From positions 1 through 64,000 of the forward strand of contig NZ_JBEWZI010000014.1 in assembly GCF_040566545.1 (NCBI RefSeq): a DNA stretch of 64,000 nucleotides. Reading direction: 5' to 3'. Shown here in pieces: positions 42,343-50,789 of this stretch; within the stretch, counting starts at the first letter, position 1, and each line of letters opens with the position of its first letter. Both the position numbers and the translations under genes were made by a program. The DNA is from Uliginosibacterium flavum (GTDB lineage Bacteria > Pseudomonadota > Gammaproteobacteria > Burkholderiales > Rhodocyclaceae). The notes below the pieces were generated by a model, which did no database searches, was not told where the DNA came from, and saw nothing but the letters and a program-made list of their open reading frames with translations.

Positions 42343-43974
42343 ATGCCGCAAGATATCGAAGAGATTTCGGTACTGATTGTCGACTCCAATGCCAGCATGC
42401 GCACGCAGTTGCGCACCATGCTGGCCTTGTGCGGCATCACCAAACTGGCGCTGGCCGTCTCGGCTGGCGTGGCGGTACGCAAGCTGCGTGACCAGAATTT
42501 CGACATCATCCTGTGCGAATACCACCTGGGCGAAGGACAGGACGGCCAGCACCTGCTGGAAGATCTGCGCAGCCATCACCTGATCCCGCTCTCCAGCATC
42601 TTCCTGATGATCACGGGCGAAAGCCTGTATGAAAAGGTGGTTAGCGCTGCCGAACTGGCACCCAACGACTACATTCTCAAACCTTTCTCCTCCGACAAGC
42701 TGCTGAGCCGCCTGTCGAAAGCACTGGAAAAACGTGACGTTTTCATGCCTGCCTACAAGCTGATCGAGGCCGGCAATACACTCGAAGCGATTGAAGCCTG
42801 TCGCAAAGGCGAAATCGACAATCCACAATACCTGATTGATTTCATGCGCCTGCGTGCCGAGTTGCACCTGATTGCTGGCCAAGCCAATGAGGCACAGGAA
42901 GTTTACGCAGTAGTCGTCGAAAACCGGGCGGTGCCTTGGGCCAAGCTGGGCCTGGCCAAGACCCTGTATATGCAGAAACGCTTCGACGAGGCGGAAGAAC
43001 AGCTGCAAGGCCTGCTCGAAGAAAATGCCATGTATCTGGACGCTTACGACTGGCTGGCGAAGACCCGTGAAGCCGCCGGCCGCTTGCACGAAGCCAAAGA
43101 AACTCTGGAAGAAGCCATCAAGGTTTCACCCCACACGATGCGCCGCCTGCGCAAGCTGGGCGAAGTATCAGCCGAGATCGGCGACATGGAGACTGCTTCA
43201 AAAATGATGAGTACCGTTGTCGCCAAGGGCAAATACTCGGATTTTCGCGACCCCGAAGACCACGTCCAGCTTGTCAAAGCCCAACTGGGTATGGGCGATA
43301 CCGTGGGCGCGGCCAATACCCTGCGCGATCTCGACCGCAACATGGATGGCCTGCCCAAGACGGCTCTGTGCAAGGCACTATCCACGGCAATGGTCGCCAC
43401 CCATGCGGGCGACTCAGATAAAGCCAACGCCGCGCTGGACGAAGCCATCCGCTTCAACGACCCACGGCTGGGAGCTTCGATTGGTCTCAAGAAAAATCTC
43501 GCGCGCATTTGCCTCGAAAACAAGCAGGATGACAAGGCCGCCGACGTGATCATGGATGTGATGCGCCACGCCGCCGACGATGAGGCCGTGGAAGCCATCA
43601 AGAACATGCTGGTAGCGCTGGGCCGTCCAGAGCTCGGCGCCGAACTGGCGACACGCGTACGCACCGAGGTGCGCAGCATCATGAGCGAGGGAGCCCAACT
43701 CGCCCAGAGCGGAGACTACGACGGCTCAGTACGCCAAATGCTCCAAGCAGTCGACAAACTCCCCGGCAACACACACGTACTCTTCAATGCCGCGCTGGCG
43801 CTGCTCAAACACATCGAAAACATCGGCTGGAATGACCACTTCGCCAGCAATGCAAAGAATTTCATCGAACGCGTTCGCAAACAGGATCCCGGCAACAAGC
43901 GCCTGGCTGCGCTGGTTAACTACTTCCACGCACTGCTCAAGAAAAACGGCATCAAGCCGGAGCAAGTCAGATAA
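42343..43974 (+). CDS. receiver-TPR response regulator (VieB-like)
   Basis: A 543-residue protein with an N-terminal receiver domain (1-125). The acceptor aspartate region is atypical: the strand reads DIILCEYHLGEG, so the usual D-x-x-x-P acceptor is replaced by glutamate/cysteine positions. The early acidic pair is VDSN rather than DD. The lysine in YILKPFSSDKLL is kept. The rest is at least six TPR-like helix pairs, for example AKLGLAKTLYMQKRFDEAEE. It has no output DNA-binding domain and so probably acts through protein contacts. Its phosphorylation is doubtful. ATG 42343 is chosen over an upstream TTG. Confidence 0.78.
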   Translation: MPQDIEEISVLIVDSNASMRTQLRTMLALCGITKLALAVSAGVAVRKLRDQNFDIILCEYHLGEGQDGQHLLEDLRSHHLIPLSSIFLMITGESLYEKVVSAAELAPNDYILKPFSSDKLLSRLSKALEKRDVFMPAYKLIEAGNTLEAIEACRKGEIDNPQYLIDFMRLRAELHLIAGQANEAQEVYAVVVENRAVPWAKLGLAKTLYMQKRFDEAEEQLQGLLEENAMYLDAYDWLAKTREAAGRLHEAKETLEEAIKVSPHTMRRLRKLGEVSAEIGDMETASKMMSTVVAKGKYSDFRDPEDHVQLVKAQLGMGDTVGAANTLRDLDRNMDGLPKTALCKALSTAMVATHAGDSDKANAALDEAIRFNDPRLGASIGLKKNLARICLENKQDDKAADVIMDVMRHAADDEAVEAIKNMLVALGRPELGAELATRVRTEVRSIMSEGAQLAQSGDYDGSVRQMLQAVDKLPGNTHVLFNAALALLKHIENIGWNDHFASNAKNFIERVRKQDPGNKRLAALVNYFHALLKKNGIKPEQVR

Positions 43975-44020
43975 GTGCTGAGTGCTGAGTGCTGAGTGCT
44001 GAGTGCTGAGTGCTGAGTGC
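43975..44020. repeat. heptanucleotide tandem array after the receiver-TPR gene
   Basis: GTGCTGA is repeated six times, followed by GTGC, and starts on the base right after the stop codon. A related CTCAGT-rich stretch (44264-44300) in the opposite orientation lies at the other end of the intergenic region, so the pair may bracket a repeat element. Confidence 0.85.
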
Positions 44021-44116
44021 GCAATATGCAGCCCCAGAGAGCCGCACCTGTCAAGCTTCTTCAGCCCTCCTGCCCGCAGAAGCTTATCGGGCGCGACTCT
44101 GCGAGCATGCCCACGC

Positions 44117-44172
44117 AGGAGCTAGCGCCGCTGGCGATCCACGCTGGCAAATCGCCAGCTGCGCTAGCTCCT
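44117..44172. repeat. REP-like long palindrome
   Basis: Two 22-base arms, left AGGAGCTAGCGC then CGCTGGCGAT and right ATCGCCAGCTGCGCTAGCTCCT-like, pair with one mismatch around a 12-base loop. The GGAGC/GCTCCTACA ends resemble the Pseudomonas-type REP family and recur at 61295-61343. The surrounding 43975-44355 contains no gene. Confidence 0.8.
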
Positions 44173-44355
44173 ACACCCCCCTTCCTCAAAGCCGCCTCCG
44201 CATTGCCTCTGCAACACACCTGCCCGAAGACCCAATTCGGAAGCGGCTCTACAAGCACGCCCACTCAGTCCTCAGTACCCATTGCTCAGTCCTCCGCCGC
44301 AAGCGGCAAGCCGCCACGCTGCTAAACTGCGGCTTTCCCTCGCGGCGTTACGCAC

Positions 44356-44733
44356 ATGTCTGTCCTGCGATCATTCTTCATCTGGCTGCTCCTTGCCCTG
44401 CTTGCGAGCAGCAGTGTTCTCGCGGACGCACGCAGTTTCTGGAGCCGGCAGGATGACCCCGCCACTATCCAGCGCCAGCAGCTGCCACTTGAAGCGCAAG
44501 AAACCCTCGCGCTGATTGAGCGTGGCGGGCCCTTCCCGTATCGGCGCGATGGCGTCGAATTTCAGAACCGCGAACACCGCCTGCCGCAGCAGACACGCGG
44601 CTACTATCGCGAATTCACCGTGCCCACGCCCGGTGCGCAGGATCGTGGCGCACGGCGCATCGTTGCCGGTGAGCAACGCGACTATTACTACACGCCCGAC
44701 CACTACCGCAGTTTCAAACGGATCGCGCCATGA
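44356..44733 (+). CDS. secreted guanyl-specific ribonuclease (barnase/RNase Sa-type)
   Basis: A 125-residue protein with a signal peptide (cleavage near VLADA) and a microbial RNase N1/T1-like domain. Catalytic candidates are the glutamate in YYREFTVPTPG, the arginine in RGARRIVAGE and the histidine in YYTPDHYRSFKRI. The family degrades single-stranded RNA after guanine and is used extracellularly or as a competition toxin. The start codon of the barstar gene overlaps its stop (ATGA), so an enzyme and its inhibitor are made together. Confidence 0.88.
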   Translation: MSVLRSFFIWLLLALLASSSVLADARSFWSRQDDPATIQRQQLPLEAQETLALIERGGPFPYRRDGVEFQNREHRLPQQTRGYYREFTVPTPGAQDRGARRIVAGEQRDYYYTPDHYRSFKRIAP

Positions 44734-45185
44734 AAATCAACGCCCTGCCCGCCAATGCAGTCCAGCTCTTGCGCCGGCCCGAAATAGCCGGCGTATATCA
44801 AGCCACCGACGACACCGCCCGTACCCTTTTTCAGGCTGGCCCGGCTGCTGGTTTCAATGTCTATCGCATCGACCTGGGCAAAGCCCGCAACGCCGACTCC
44901 CTGCATCGCATCCTTGCCCGCGGTCTGCACTTTCCGGACTGGTACGGCGGCAACTGGGATGCGCTGGCTGACTGCCTGACGGACATGTCCTGGAACGAAG
45001 CCGATGGGTATCTACTGATTCTGGTGCATGCCGAAACCCTGCAAGCCGCCGACCCGGCCTGTTTCTCAAGCCTGCTGGAGGTGCTCAATGAAACCGTCAC
45101 CGCTTGGCAAACCCAAAAAATCAGTTTCTGCTGCCTGCTGACCGGTACTCATACGGAATTGCCCGTCCTCGGAGTCAGCACTTGA
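44730..45185 (+). CDS. barstar-family ribonuclease inhibitor
   Basis: A 151-residue cytoplasmic protein with the barstar-domain core FPDWYGGNWDALADCLTD. The aspartate/glutamate-rich helix in this region plugs the RNase active site. The N-terminal 35 residues precede the standard domain. Coupled to the RNase gene upstream and, through a TTGA overlap, to nudB downstream. Its role is to protect the cell from the cognate RNase before export. Confidence 0.9.
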   Translation: MKINALPANAVQLLRRPEIAGVYQATDDTARTLFQAGPAAGFNVYRIDLGKARNADSLHRILARGLHFPDWYGGNWDALADCLTDMSWNEADGYLLILVHAETLQAADPACFSSLLEVLNETVTAWQTQKISFCCLLTGTHTELPVLGVST

Positions 45186-45646
45186 GCGCCGGCTTCAAAC
45201 AACCCGTTTCCGTATTGGTGCTGATCCACACACCGAACAAGCACGTGCTGCTGATTGAGCGCGCCGCTCATCCCGGCTTCTGGCAATCTGTGACCGGCAG
45301 CCGCGAGGGTGAGGACAGTCTGCTCGACACGGCACGCCGCGAAGTCGAAGAAGAAACCGGCATCCGCGCGCCAACCAGCGCCTTTCAGGATTGGCGCATC
45401 AGCAATCATTTCGAGATCCTTGAGCAATGGCGTCATCGCTACGCCCCCGGCGTCAGCCACAATACCGAGCACGTGTTCAGCCTGTGTGTGCCCGAACCGA
45501 TCGAAGTGCGCCTGGCGCCCGACGAACACCGCGCCCAGTGCTGGCTGCCTTGGCAGGAAGCTGCGCGCAAATGCTTCTCGTGGACCAATCAGGATGCGAT
45601 CCTGATGCTAGCGCGTCAGCCGGCACTGCGCAGCTCACTTCAATAA
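45182..45646 (+). CDS. nudB: dihydroneopterin triphosphate diphosphatase (NUDIX)
   Basis: A 154-residue NUDIX hydrolase that removes pyrophosphate from dihydroneopterin triphosphate in folate synthesis. The Nudix box reads GSREGEDSLLDTARREVEEE followed by TG. NudB-type features are VSVLVLIHTP at the start, FWQSVTGS before the box and the tail WTNQDAILMLA. TTG 45182 overlaps the barstar stop; upstream in-frame codons would lie inside barstar. nudB commonly follows aspS and DUF502 in betaproteobacteria, so the four intervening genes are insertions. Confidence 0.88.
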   Translation: MSAGFKQPVSVLVLIHTPNKHVLLIERAAHPGFWQSVTGSREGEDSLLDTARREVEEETGIRAPTSAFQDWRISNHFEILEQWRHRYAPGVSHNTEHVFSLCVPEPIEVRLAPDEHRAQCWLPWQEAARKCFSWTNQDAILMLARQPALRSSLQ

Positions 45647-45824
45647 CAAAATGCGATTGCGCGGCAAGCGGAGAGCCGCAGCAGGCGGTACTCTTCAGAC
45701 ATGCATTGCGCACAGCCAGACACACCGAACATCTCCAGCCACACAACCTGAAGAGTCAATACCCGCGCGGTTCTACAGCCTGTAAATCTCCATCAAAAGC
45801 GCTCAAATTTGAGTCACTTTTTGC

Positions 45825-45853
45825 CTTGAAAACTGACACGGACAGCCCTATCT
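45825..45853 (+). promoter_or_regulatory. sigma-32 heat-shock promoter of hsp20
   Basis: CTTGAAA and CCCTATCT are separated by 14 bases, matching the sigma-32 consensus CTTGAAA-N13-15-CCCCATnT at 14 of 15 defined positions. The hsp20 start codon lies 50 bases downstream with AGGAAAGGAG in front. Confidence 0.88.
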
Positions 45854-45902
45854 TGATGGTGCGGGGGAGGCCAATCCCCTTCAAGCAGGAAAGGAGCACA
45901 TC

Positions 45903-46319
45903 ATGGCAAACATCGTACGTACTGATCCTTTGGAGGATCTGTTTCGCGGCTTCTTCGTACGTCCGCTTGATGTTGGCGCGAACTGGTGGGATGCGCCCAG
46001 CGTGAAGCTTGATGTTCGCGAAGCTGGCGACACATACATGATCGAAGCCGAACTTCCGGGCATGAAGAAGGAAGACATTCATGTGCAAATCGACGGCAGC
46101 GTTGTGTCGATCACGGGAGAACGGAAGCAAGAACGCGAAGTAAAGGAAGGCGAACGCCTGCTACGCATGGAGCGCAGCTATGGCAAGGTTTCACGGAGTT
46201 TTGATATGGGCGCCGACTTGGATGATGCACATGCCGTTGCCAAATTCCATGATGGCGTACTGGAACTCAAGCTACCCAAGAAAGCTGGCGTGAAAGCCAA
46301 ACAGCTGGCCATCGCGTAA
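45903..46319 (+). CDS. small heat-shock protein Hsp20
   Basis: A 138-residue alpha-crystallin-type holdase. The crystallin domain runs from about residue 35 to 130, with EAELPGMKKEDIHVQIDG, the dimerisation strand and the conserved C-terminal GVLELKLPKK. It binds unfolding proteins without ATP. AGGAAAGGAG precedes the ATG, and a near-consensus sigma-32 promoter lies upstream, so heat induction is expected. It is a single-gene unit ending in a terminator. Confidence 0.93.
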   Translation: MANIVRTDPLEDLFRGFFVRPLDVGANWWDAPSVKLDVREAGDTYMIEAELPGMKKEDIHVQIDGSVVSITGERKQEREVKEGERLLRMERSYGKVSRSFDMGADLDDAHAVAKFHDGVLELKLPKKAGVKAKQLAIA

Positions 46320-46431
46320 TGCAGGTCTGGTGCAGGGGCGAGCCTGTTTGCACCCGCCACTTGTAGTCCGGCGTAGTCGGGCGGACAGGTTAGCCCCTGT
46401 GGCGGTCGATGAGGATCAACCGCCATTCAAG

Positions 46432-46467
46432 AAAAGGCAGCGTCCATGAGGGCGCTGCCTTTTTCAT
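46432..46467 (+). terminator. terminator after hsp20
   Basis: AAAAGGCAGCG pairs with CGCTGCCTTTT around a ten-base loop, followed by TTCA. A weaker, larger inverted repeat (CAGGGGC / GCCCCTG, about 46332-46400) lies between the gene and this terminator. Confidence 0.85.
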
Positions 46468-46515
46468 GCGCTAAAATCACGACTTCCTCAGATTCACGCT
46501 TCAGGTAAAACGTCC

Positions 46516-47409
46516 ATGCCCGCAGAACTCCAGCAGCTTGCCCCAGCCCTCAAGGCCGAAATTCTGGCCGAGGCACTACCCTACATCAAGCGCTTCTTCG
46601 ACAAAACCATCGTCATCAAATACGGCGGCAACGCGATGATCGACCCGAAGCTGCAGGAGAGCTTCGCGCGCGACGTGGTGCTGCTCAAGCTGGTCGGCAT
46701 GAATCCGGTGGTAGTGCATGGTGGCGGGCCACAAATTGACGACCTGCTCAAACGTGTCGGCAAGCAGGGACAGTTCATCCAGGGGATGCGCGTCACCGAT
46801 GCCGAGACCATGGACATCGTCGAGATGGTGCTGGGCGGGCAGGTCAATAAGGACATCGTCAACCTCATCAACAAGCACGGCGGCAAGGCTGTCGGCCTGA
46901 GTGGGGCGGACGCAGGCTTCATCCGCGCCAAGAAGCTGATGATGCCGGACAACGAACATCCCGGTGAAGTACTGGATATCGGTCAGGTTGGCGAGATCAC
47001 CCAGATTGACCCGACCATCATCACCTTCCTCGACTCCGGCGACTTCATCCCGGTGATCGCGCCAATCGGTGTGGGCGCTGACGGCGAAACCTACAATATC
47101 AATGCCGATCTGGTCGCCGGCAAGCTGGCTGAAGTACTCAAGGCCGAGAAGCTGGTGCTGCTGACCAATACGCCCGGCGTGCTGGACAAGGAAGGCAAGC
47201 TGCTCACCGGCCTGACCCCGCGCCAGATCGACGAACTGGTGGCCGATGGCACGCTATCGGGCGGCATGCTGCCCAAGATCAGCTCGGCGCTGGATGCAGC
47301 GCGCAGCGGCGTGCATGCCGTGCACATCATAGATGGACGCGTTGAACACTGTCTGCTGCTGGAAATCCTGACCCATCACGGCGTCGGGACGATGATCAAG
47401 AGCAAATAA
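46516..47409 (+). CDS. argB: acetylglutamate kinase
   Basis: A 297-residue amino acid kinase that phosphorylates N-acetylglutamate, the second step of arginine synthesis. It has KYGGNAM near residue 37, VHGGGPQID, GLSGADAGFIRAKK and the C-terminal GGMLPKISSALDA. The N-terminal helix of about 20 residues (ELQQLAPALKAEILAEALPY in parts) marks the hexameric, arginine-feedback-inhibited class. Monocistronic by spacing. Confidence 0.95.
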   Translation: MPAELQQLAPALKAEILAEALPYIKRFFDKTIVIKYGGNAMIDPKLQESFARDVVLLKLVGMNPVVVHGGGPQIDDLLKRVGKQGQFIQGMRVTDAETMDIVEMVLGGQVNKDIVNLINKHGGKAVGLSGADAGFIRAKKLMMPDNEHPGEVLDIGQVGEITQIDPTIITFLDSGDFIPVIAPIGVGADGETYNINADLVAGKLAEVLKAEKLVLLTNTPGVLDKEGKLLTGLTPRQIDELVADGTLSGGMLPKISSALDAARSGVHAVHIIDGRVEHCLLLEILTHHGVGTMIKSK

Positions 47410-47416
47410 GGAATGC

Positions 47417-47530
47417 AGCCCGGATGAAGCTCAGCGGAGTCCGGGCTTGGCGCACAAATGAAAAACCGGATTGCAGCCAACTGGCCGGCATCCGGGTTCA
47501 CGGCTGTTTTTGCAGGAGCGGCCAGAGGCC
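47417..47530. repeat. REP-like inverted repeats after argB
   Basis: AGCCCGGA/TCCGGGCT at 47417-47447 forms a hairpin of the widespread GCAGCCCGGATGAAG type and probably terminates argB. AACCGGAT/ATCCGGGTT at about 47464-47500 forms a second hairpin. TGCAGGAGCGGCCAGAGGC at about 47511 resembles one arm of the GGAGC-type REP. Confidence 0.6.
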
Positions 47531-47551
47531 GCGCCTAGCTACCAAGACCCA

Positions 47552-47815
47552 TCAAGCAGCCAACTTGTTCGCCACAAAAGCAGTCAGGGTGCCAACGGTC
47601 TCGAAGGTCGAGCCATCGATGTCATCGTCGGCCAGGTGAAAACCGAAGTGTTCTTCCAGCGCGGCAATCACGCCCACCACGGCCATCGAGTCCAGCTCGG
47701 GCACGGCGCCCAGCAAGGCGGTCTCGTCATTAAAATATGCGGCGCGGCCGCCCAGACCAAGACTTTCTTCCAGCACCTGTAGCACAGCCTGACGAGTAAT
47801 ATCGAGCGAAGACAA
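47552..47815 (-). CDS. acyl carrier protein, exosortase-cassette type
   Basis: An 87-residue carrier protein with the phosphopantetheine serine in PELDSMAVVGVIAAL. The TTG start at 47815 (SSLDITRQAVLQVLE) has AAGGA seven bases upstream and gives the normal length; upstream codons would add a non-conserved leader. It is divergent from the acyl-AMP ligase by about 80 bases. This ACP, the ligase and a PLP decarboxylase are a recurring trio in betaproteobacterial exosortase-A/exopolysaccharide loci. Its acyl load is unknown. Confidence 0.8.
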   Translation of the reverse strand: MSSLDITRQAVLQVLEESLGLGGRAAYFNDETALLGAVPELDSMAVVGVIAALEEHFGFHLADDDIDGSTFETVGTLTAFVANKLAA

Positions 47816-47897
47816 AATCGAATCCTTGGTTTTACGGCACGAAAGCGCGGCATTATAAGCCTTGTAGCCGACAACTCCCGGCAAGAAACCTCAAACC

Positions 47898-49508
47898 ATG
47901 TGTGATTCCTGGCTACTTCACCACCTCATCGAACGCAGCGCGGCACGCGCCCCTGCTGCGCCCGCCCTTACGACAGCCAGCCAGACGCTTGATTACGCGC
48001 AGCTGTGGCAGGCCGTGCAAGGCTTTGCGAACAGTCTCGCGGCACTCGGCATCAACCGCTCCGGGCGCATCGGCATCTATCTGGAAAAACGGATCGAGAC
48101 CGTCGTCGCCAGCTTTGGCGCCAGCGCGGCCGGCGCTGTCTTCGTACCGATCAACCCGCTGCTCAAAGCCGAGCAGGTCGCCTACATCCTGCGCGACTGC
48201 AATGTGCAGATGCTGGTGACTACGGCCGAACGCCTGCCGTTGCTGGCTGAAGTCCTCGCACAGAGCCCGGACCTGCGCCACGTCGTCCTCACCGGCAGCC
48301 TGACCCGCGCCAGTGAAGCCCCCTACCAGACCCACACCTGGACTGATCTGCAAATAGATGTAACTGCGGACGTAAGTGCGGTTGCCACAGCACAACCCGC
48401 ACCGACTGAACTCGACATGGCGGCGATCCTCTACACCTCCGGCAGCACTGGCCGCCCCAAAGGCGTGGTGCTGTCGCACCGGAACATGGTTGTGGGTGCC
48501 AAGAGCGTGGCCGAATATCTCGGTAATCATGCCGGCGACAGCTTGCTCGCTGCCCTGCCGCTATCGTTTGACGCCGGTTTCTCACAGCTCACCACGGCCT
48601 TTCATGTCGGCGCACGCGTCGTGCTGCTCAATTACCTGATGCCACGCGACGTGATCAAGGCCATTGAGCGCGAACGCATCACCGGCCTCACCGCCGTCCC
48701 GCCACTGTGGATACAGCTGGCTGCACAGCCTCTCCCAGAGGGCATCTCCAGCCATCTGCGCTACATCGCCAATACTGGCGGGCGTCTTCCGGCAGCCACC
48801 TTGCAGACCCTTATCCAGAGCTTGCCTTCAGCCACCCCCTATTTGATGTACGGGCTCACCGAAGCCTTCCGCGCAACCTACCTTGATCCGGCCGAAATTG
48901 CCCACCGCCCAGACTCCATCGGCAAGGCCATCCCGAACAACGACGTCTTCGTGTTGCGCGGTAACGGCACAGAATGCGCCGCCGACGAACCCGGCGAGTT
49001 GGTACAACGCGGCCCCCTGGTGGCCATGGGCTACTGGAACGACACAGAGAAAACCGCCGAACGCTTCCGCCCCCTGCCCGCCGCGCTGCGCCCCGCTGGC
49101 CTGACGCTGCCGGAGATCGCCGTGTTTTCTGGCGACACTGTGCGCCGCGACGCAGAAGGCTTCTTGTATTTCATCGGCCGCAACGACGAGATGATCAAAA
49201 CCTCCGGCTACCGCGTCAGCCCCAGCGAAATCGAAGAAGAAGCCTATGCCACGGGGCTGGTGAGTGAATGCGCGGCCATCGGCGTGCCCCATCCAACCCT
49301 GGGCGCGGCCATCGTGCTGATTGCAACACCTGCGCAAGGCACCGATACGGCCAGTCTGCTCGCCGTGCTGAAAGCCCGCGTACCAGCCTATCAAGTGCCC
49401 GCCCACATCGCCCTGCGTCACGAAGCACTGCCACGCAATCCCAATGGCAAGATCGACCGCAAAATGCTGGCGAGGGATTTTACCGACCTGTTCGAGGGCA
49501 ACAAATGA
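47898..49508 (+). CDS. acyl-CoA/acyl-AMP ligase, exosortase A system-associated
   Basis: A 536-residue adenylate-forming enzyme. The AMP-binding P-loop is ILYTSGSTGRPKGVVLSHRN, with later motifs YGLTEAFRATYL, GELVQRGPLVAMGYW and GRNDEMIKTSGYRVSPSEIE, and the catalytic lysine in NPNGKIDRKML. It should activate a fatty or similar acid, probably for the adjacent ACP. It overlaps the decarboxylase start by ATGA. The assignment to the exosortase-associated subgroup rests on the gene trio. Confidence 0.88.
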   Translation: MCDSWLLHHLIERSAARAPAAPALTTASQTLDYAQLWQAVQGFANSLAALGINRSGRIGIYLEKRIETVVASFGASAAGAVFVPINPLLKAEQVAYILRDCNVQMLVTTAERLPLLAEVLAQSPDLRHVVLTGSLTRASEAPYQTHTWTDLQIDVTADVSAVATAQPAPTELDMAAILYTSGSTGRPKGVVLSHRNMVVGAKSVAEYLGNHAGDSLLAALPLSFDAGFSQLTTAFHVGARVVLLNYLMPRDVIKAIERERITGLTAVPPLWIQLAAQPLPEGISSHLRYIANTGGRLPAATLQTLIQSLPSATPYLMYGLTEAFRATYLDPAEIAHRPDSIGKAIPNNDVFVLRGNGTECAADEPGELVQRGPLVAMGYWNDTEKTAERFRPLPAALRPAGLTLPEIAVFSGDTVRRDAEGFLYFIGRNDEMIKTSGYRVSPSEIEEEAYATGLVSECAAIGVPHPTLGAAIVLIATPAQGTDTASLLAVLKARVPAYQVPAHIALRHEALPRNPNGKIDRKMLARDFTDLFEGNK

Positions 49509-50743
49509 ACACCCCGGTCAAACCCCGCCACGCCCCCATGAAGCAGTTCCCCATCGTCGATGGAGAACTGCAGATCGGTGGCAAGCCCGTTTCACAACTG
49601 GCTGAAGAACTGGGCCAGACGCCCTTCTACGCTTACGACCACAGCGTGATCGACGCGCAGATCGACAAGCTGCGCGCGGCGCTACCAGCCAGCATCCAGC
49701 TGCATTACGCGATCAAGGCCAATCCGATGCCGGCGCTCGTGCGCCACATGGCCCAGCGCCTCGACGGGCTGGATGTGGCCTCCGGCGGGGAACTGGCCGT
49801 CGCGCTGGCCACCGGCGTCAGTCCGCATGAAATCAGCTTTGCTGGCCCGGCCAAACGCGAGCCGGAACTGGAAGCCGCCGTGCGTGCCGGCGTGCTGCTC
49901 AATGTCGAATCCTTCCGCGAAGTCGAGCTGCTCGCCAAGCTCTCGCAGCGCCTCGGCCTGCCCGCGCGTATGGCAGTGCGGGTGAATCCCGATTTTGAAC
50001 TCAAGTCATCCGGCATGAAGATGGGCGGCGGGCCAAAACCCTTCGGCGTGGATGCCGAGGAAGTGCCCCGCCTGCTCGCCCGCATCGGCGAACTCGGTCT
50101 GGCCTTCGAAGGGTTTCATCTGTTTGCTGGCTCGCAAAACCTGCGCGCCGAGGCCATCATCGAGGCCCAGCAACTCAGCTACGCACTGGCCCTACGACTG
50201 GCCGAACATGCGCCAGAGCCGGTACGCACGCTGAACCTTGGCGGCGGCTTCGGCATCCCGTATTTCCCCGGCGACACACCGCTGGATCTCTCCCCCATCG
50301 CCGCGAATCTGGCGCAACTTGTTGAGCGCGCCAGCGGCGAACTGCCGCAGACCGAGCTGGTCATCGAGCTGGGTCGCTATCTGGTCGGTGAAGCCGGTGT
50401 GTATGTGTGCCGGGTCATCGACCGCAAATTCTCGCGCGGGCAGACTTTCCTCGTTTGCGACGGAGGTCTGCATCATCACCTCGCCGCCTCGGGCAATTTC
50501 GGCCAGCTGATCCGCAAGAATTACCCCGTCATCATCGGCAACAAGGCAGAACCTGCAGAAACCGAAGTCGCCTCGGTAGTCGGCCCGCTGTGCACACCGC
50601 TGGATATCCTAGCGGATCGCATGGAGCTGGCCGTCGCCGAGCCGGGCGATCTGGTGGTGGTGTATCAGAGCGGCGCCTACGGTTTCACAGCCAGCCCGCG
50701 CGGCTTTCTGGGACATCCGCAGGCAGTGGAAATCCTGCTCTAG
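49505..50743 (+). CDS. PLP-dependent decarboxylase, exosortase A system-associated
   Basis: A 412-residue fold-type III PLP enzyme related to diaminopimelate/ornithine decarboxylases. The PLP lysine lies in HYAIKANPMPALVRH, the glycine-rich phosphate loop in LNLGGGFGIPYFPG, and the substrate-side residues in VVGPLCTPLDILAD and QSGAYGFTASPRGFLGHP. The DapDC C-terminal CESGD motif is altered to VVGPLCTPLD, so the substrate probably differs from diaminopimelate. ATG 49505 overlaps the ligase stop. Pathway role in the exosortase cassette is unknown. Confidence 0.87.
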   Translation: MNTPVKPRHAPMKQFPIVDGELQIGGKPVSQLAEELGQTPFYAYDHSVIDAQIDKLRAALPASIQLHYAIKANPMPALVRHMAQRLDGLDVASGGELAVALATGVSPHEISFAGPAKREPELEAAVRAGVLLNVESFREVELLAKLSQRLGLPARMAVRVNPDFELKSSGMKMGGGPKPFGVDAEEVPRLLARIGELGLAFEGFHLFAGSQNLRAEAIIEAQQLSYALALRLAEHAPEPVRTLNLGGGFGIPYFPGDTPLDLSPIAANLAQLVERASGELPQTELVIELGRYLVGEAGVYVCRVIDRKFSRGQTFLVCDGGLHHHLAASGNFGQLIRKNYPVIIGNKAEPAETEVASVVGPLCTPLDILADRMELAVAEPGDLVVVYQSGAYGFTASPRGFLGHPQAVEILL

Positions 50744-50789
50744 GCCTTCCTGCCTTACCATTGCATATCCCCCAAATCAGGAGCACACG

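Noticed and set aside
43975..44020. Phase-variable coding repeat
   Set aside because: The array begins after the stop codon of the receiver-TPR gene and lies in no credible reading frame, so copy-number change would not alter a protein.
44010..44456. Overlapping open frames upstream of and across the RNase gene
   Set aside because: They run through the REP-like palindrome and the start of the RNase gene in other frames; composition follows the repeat, not a protein.
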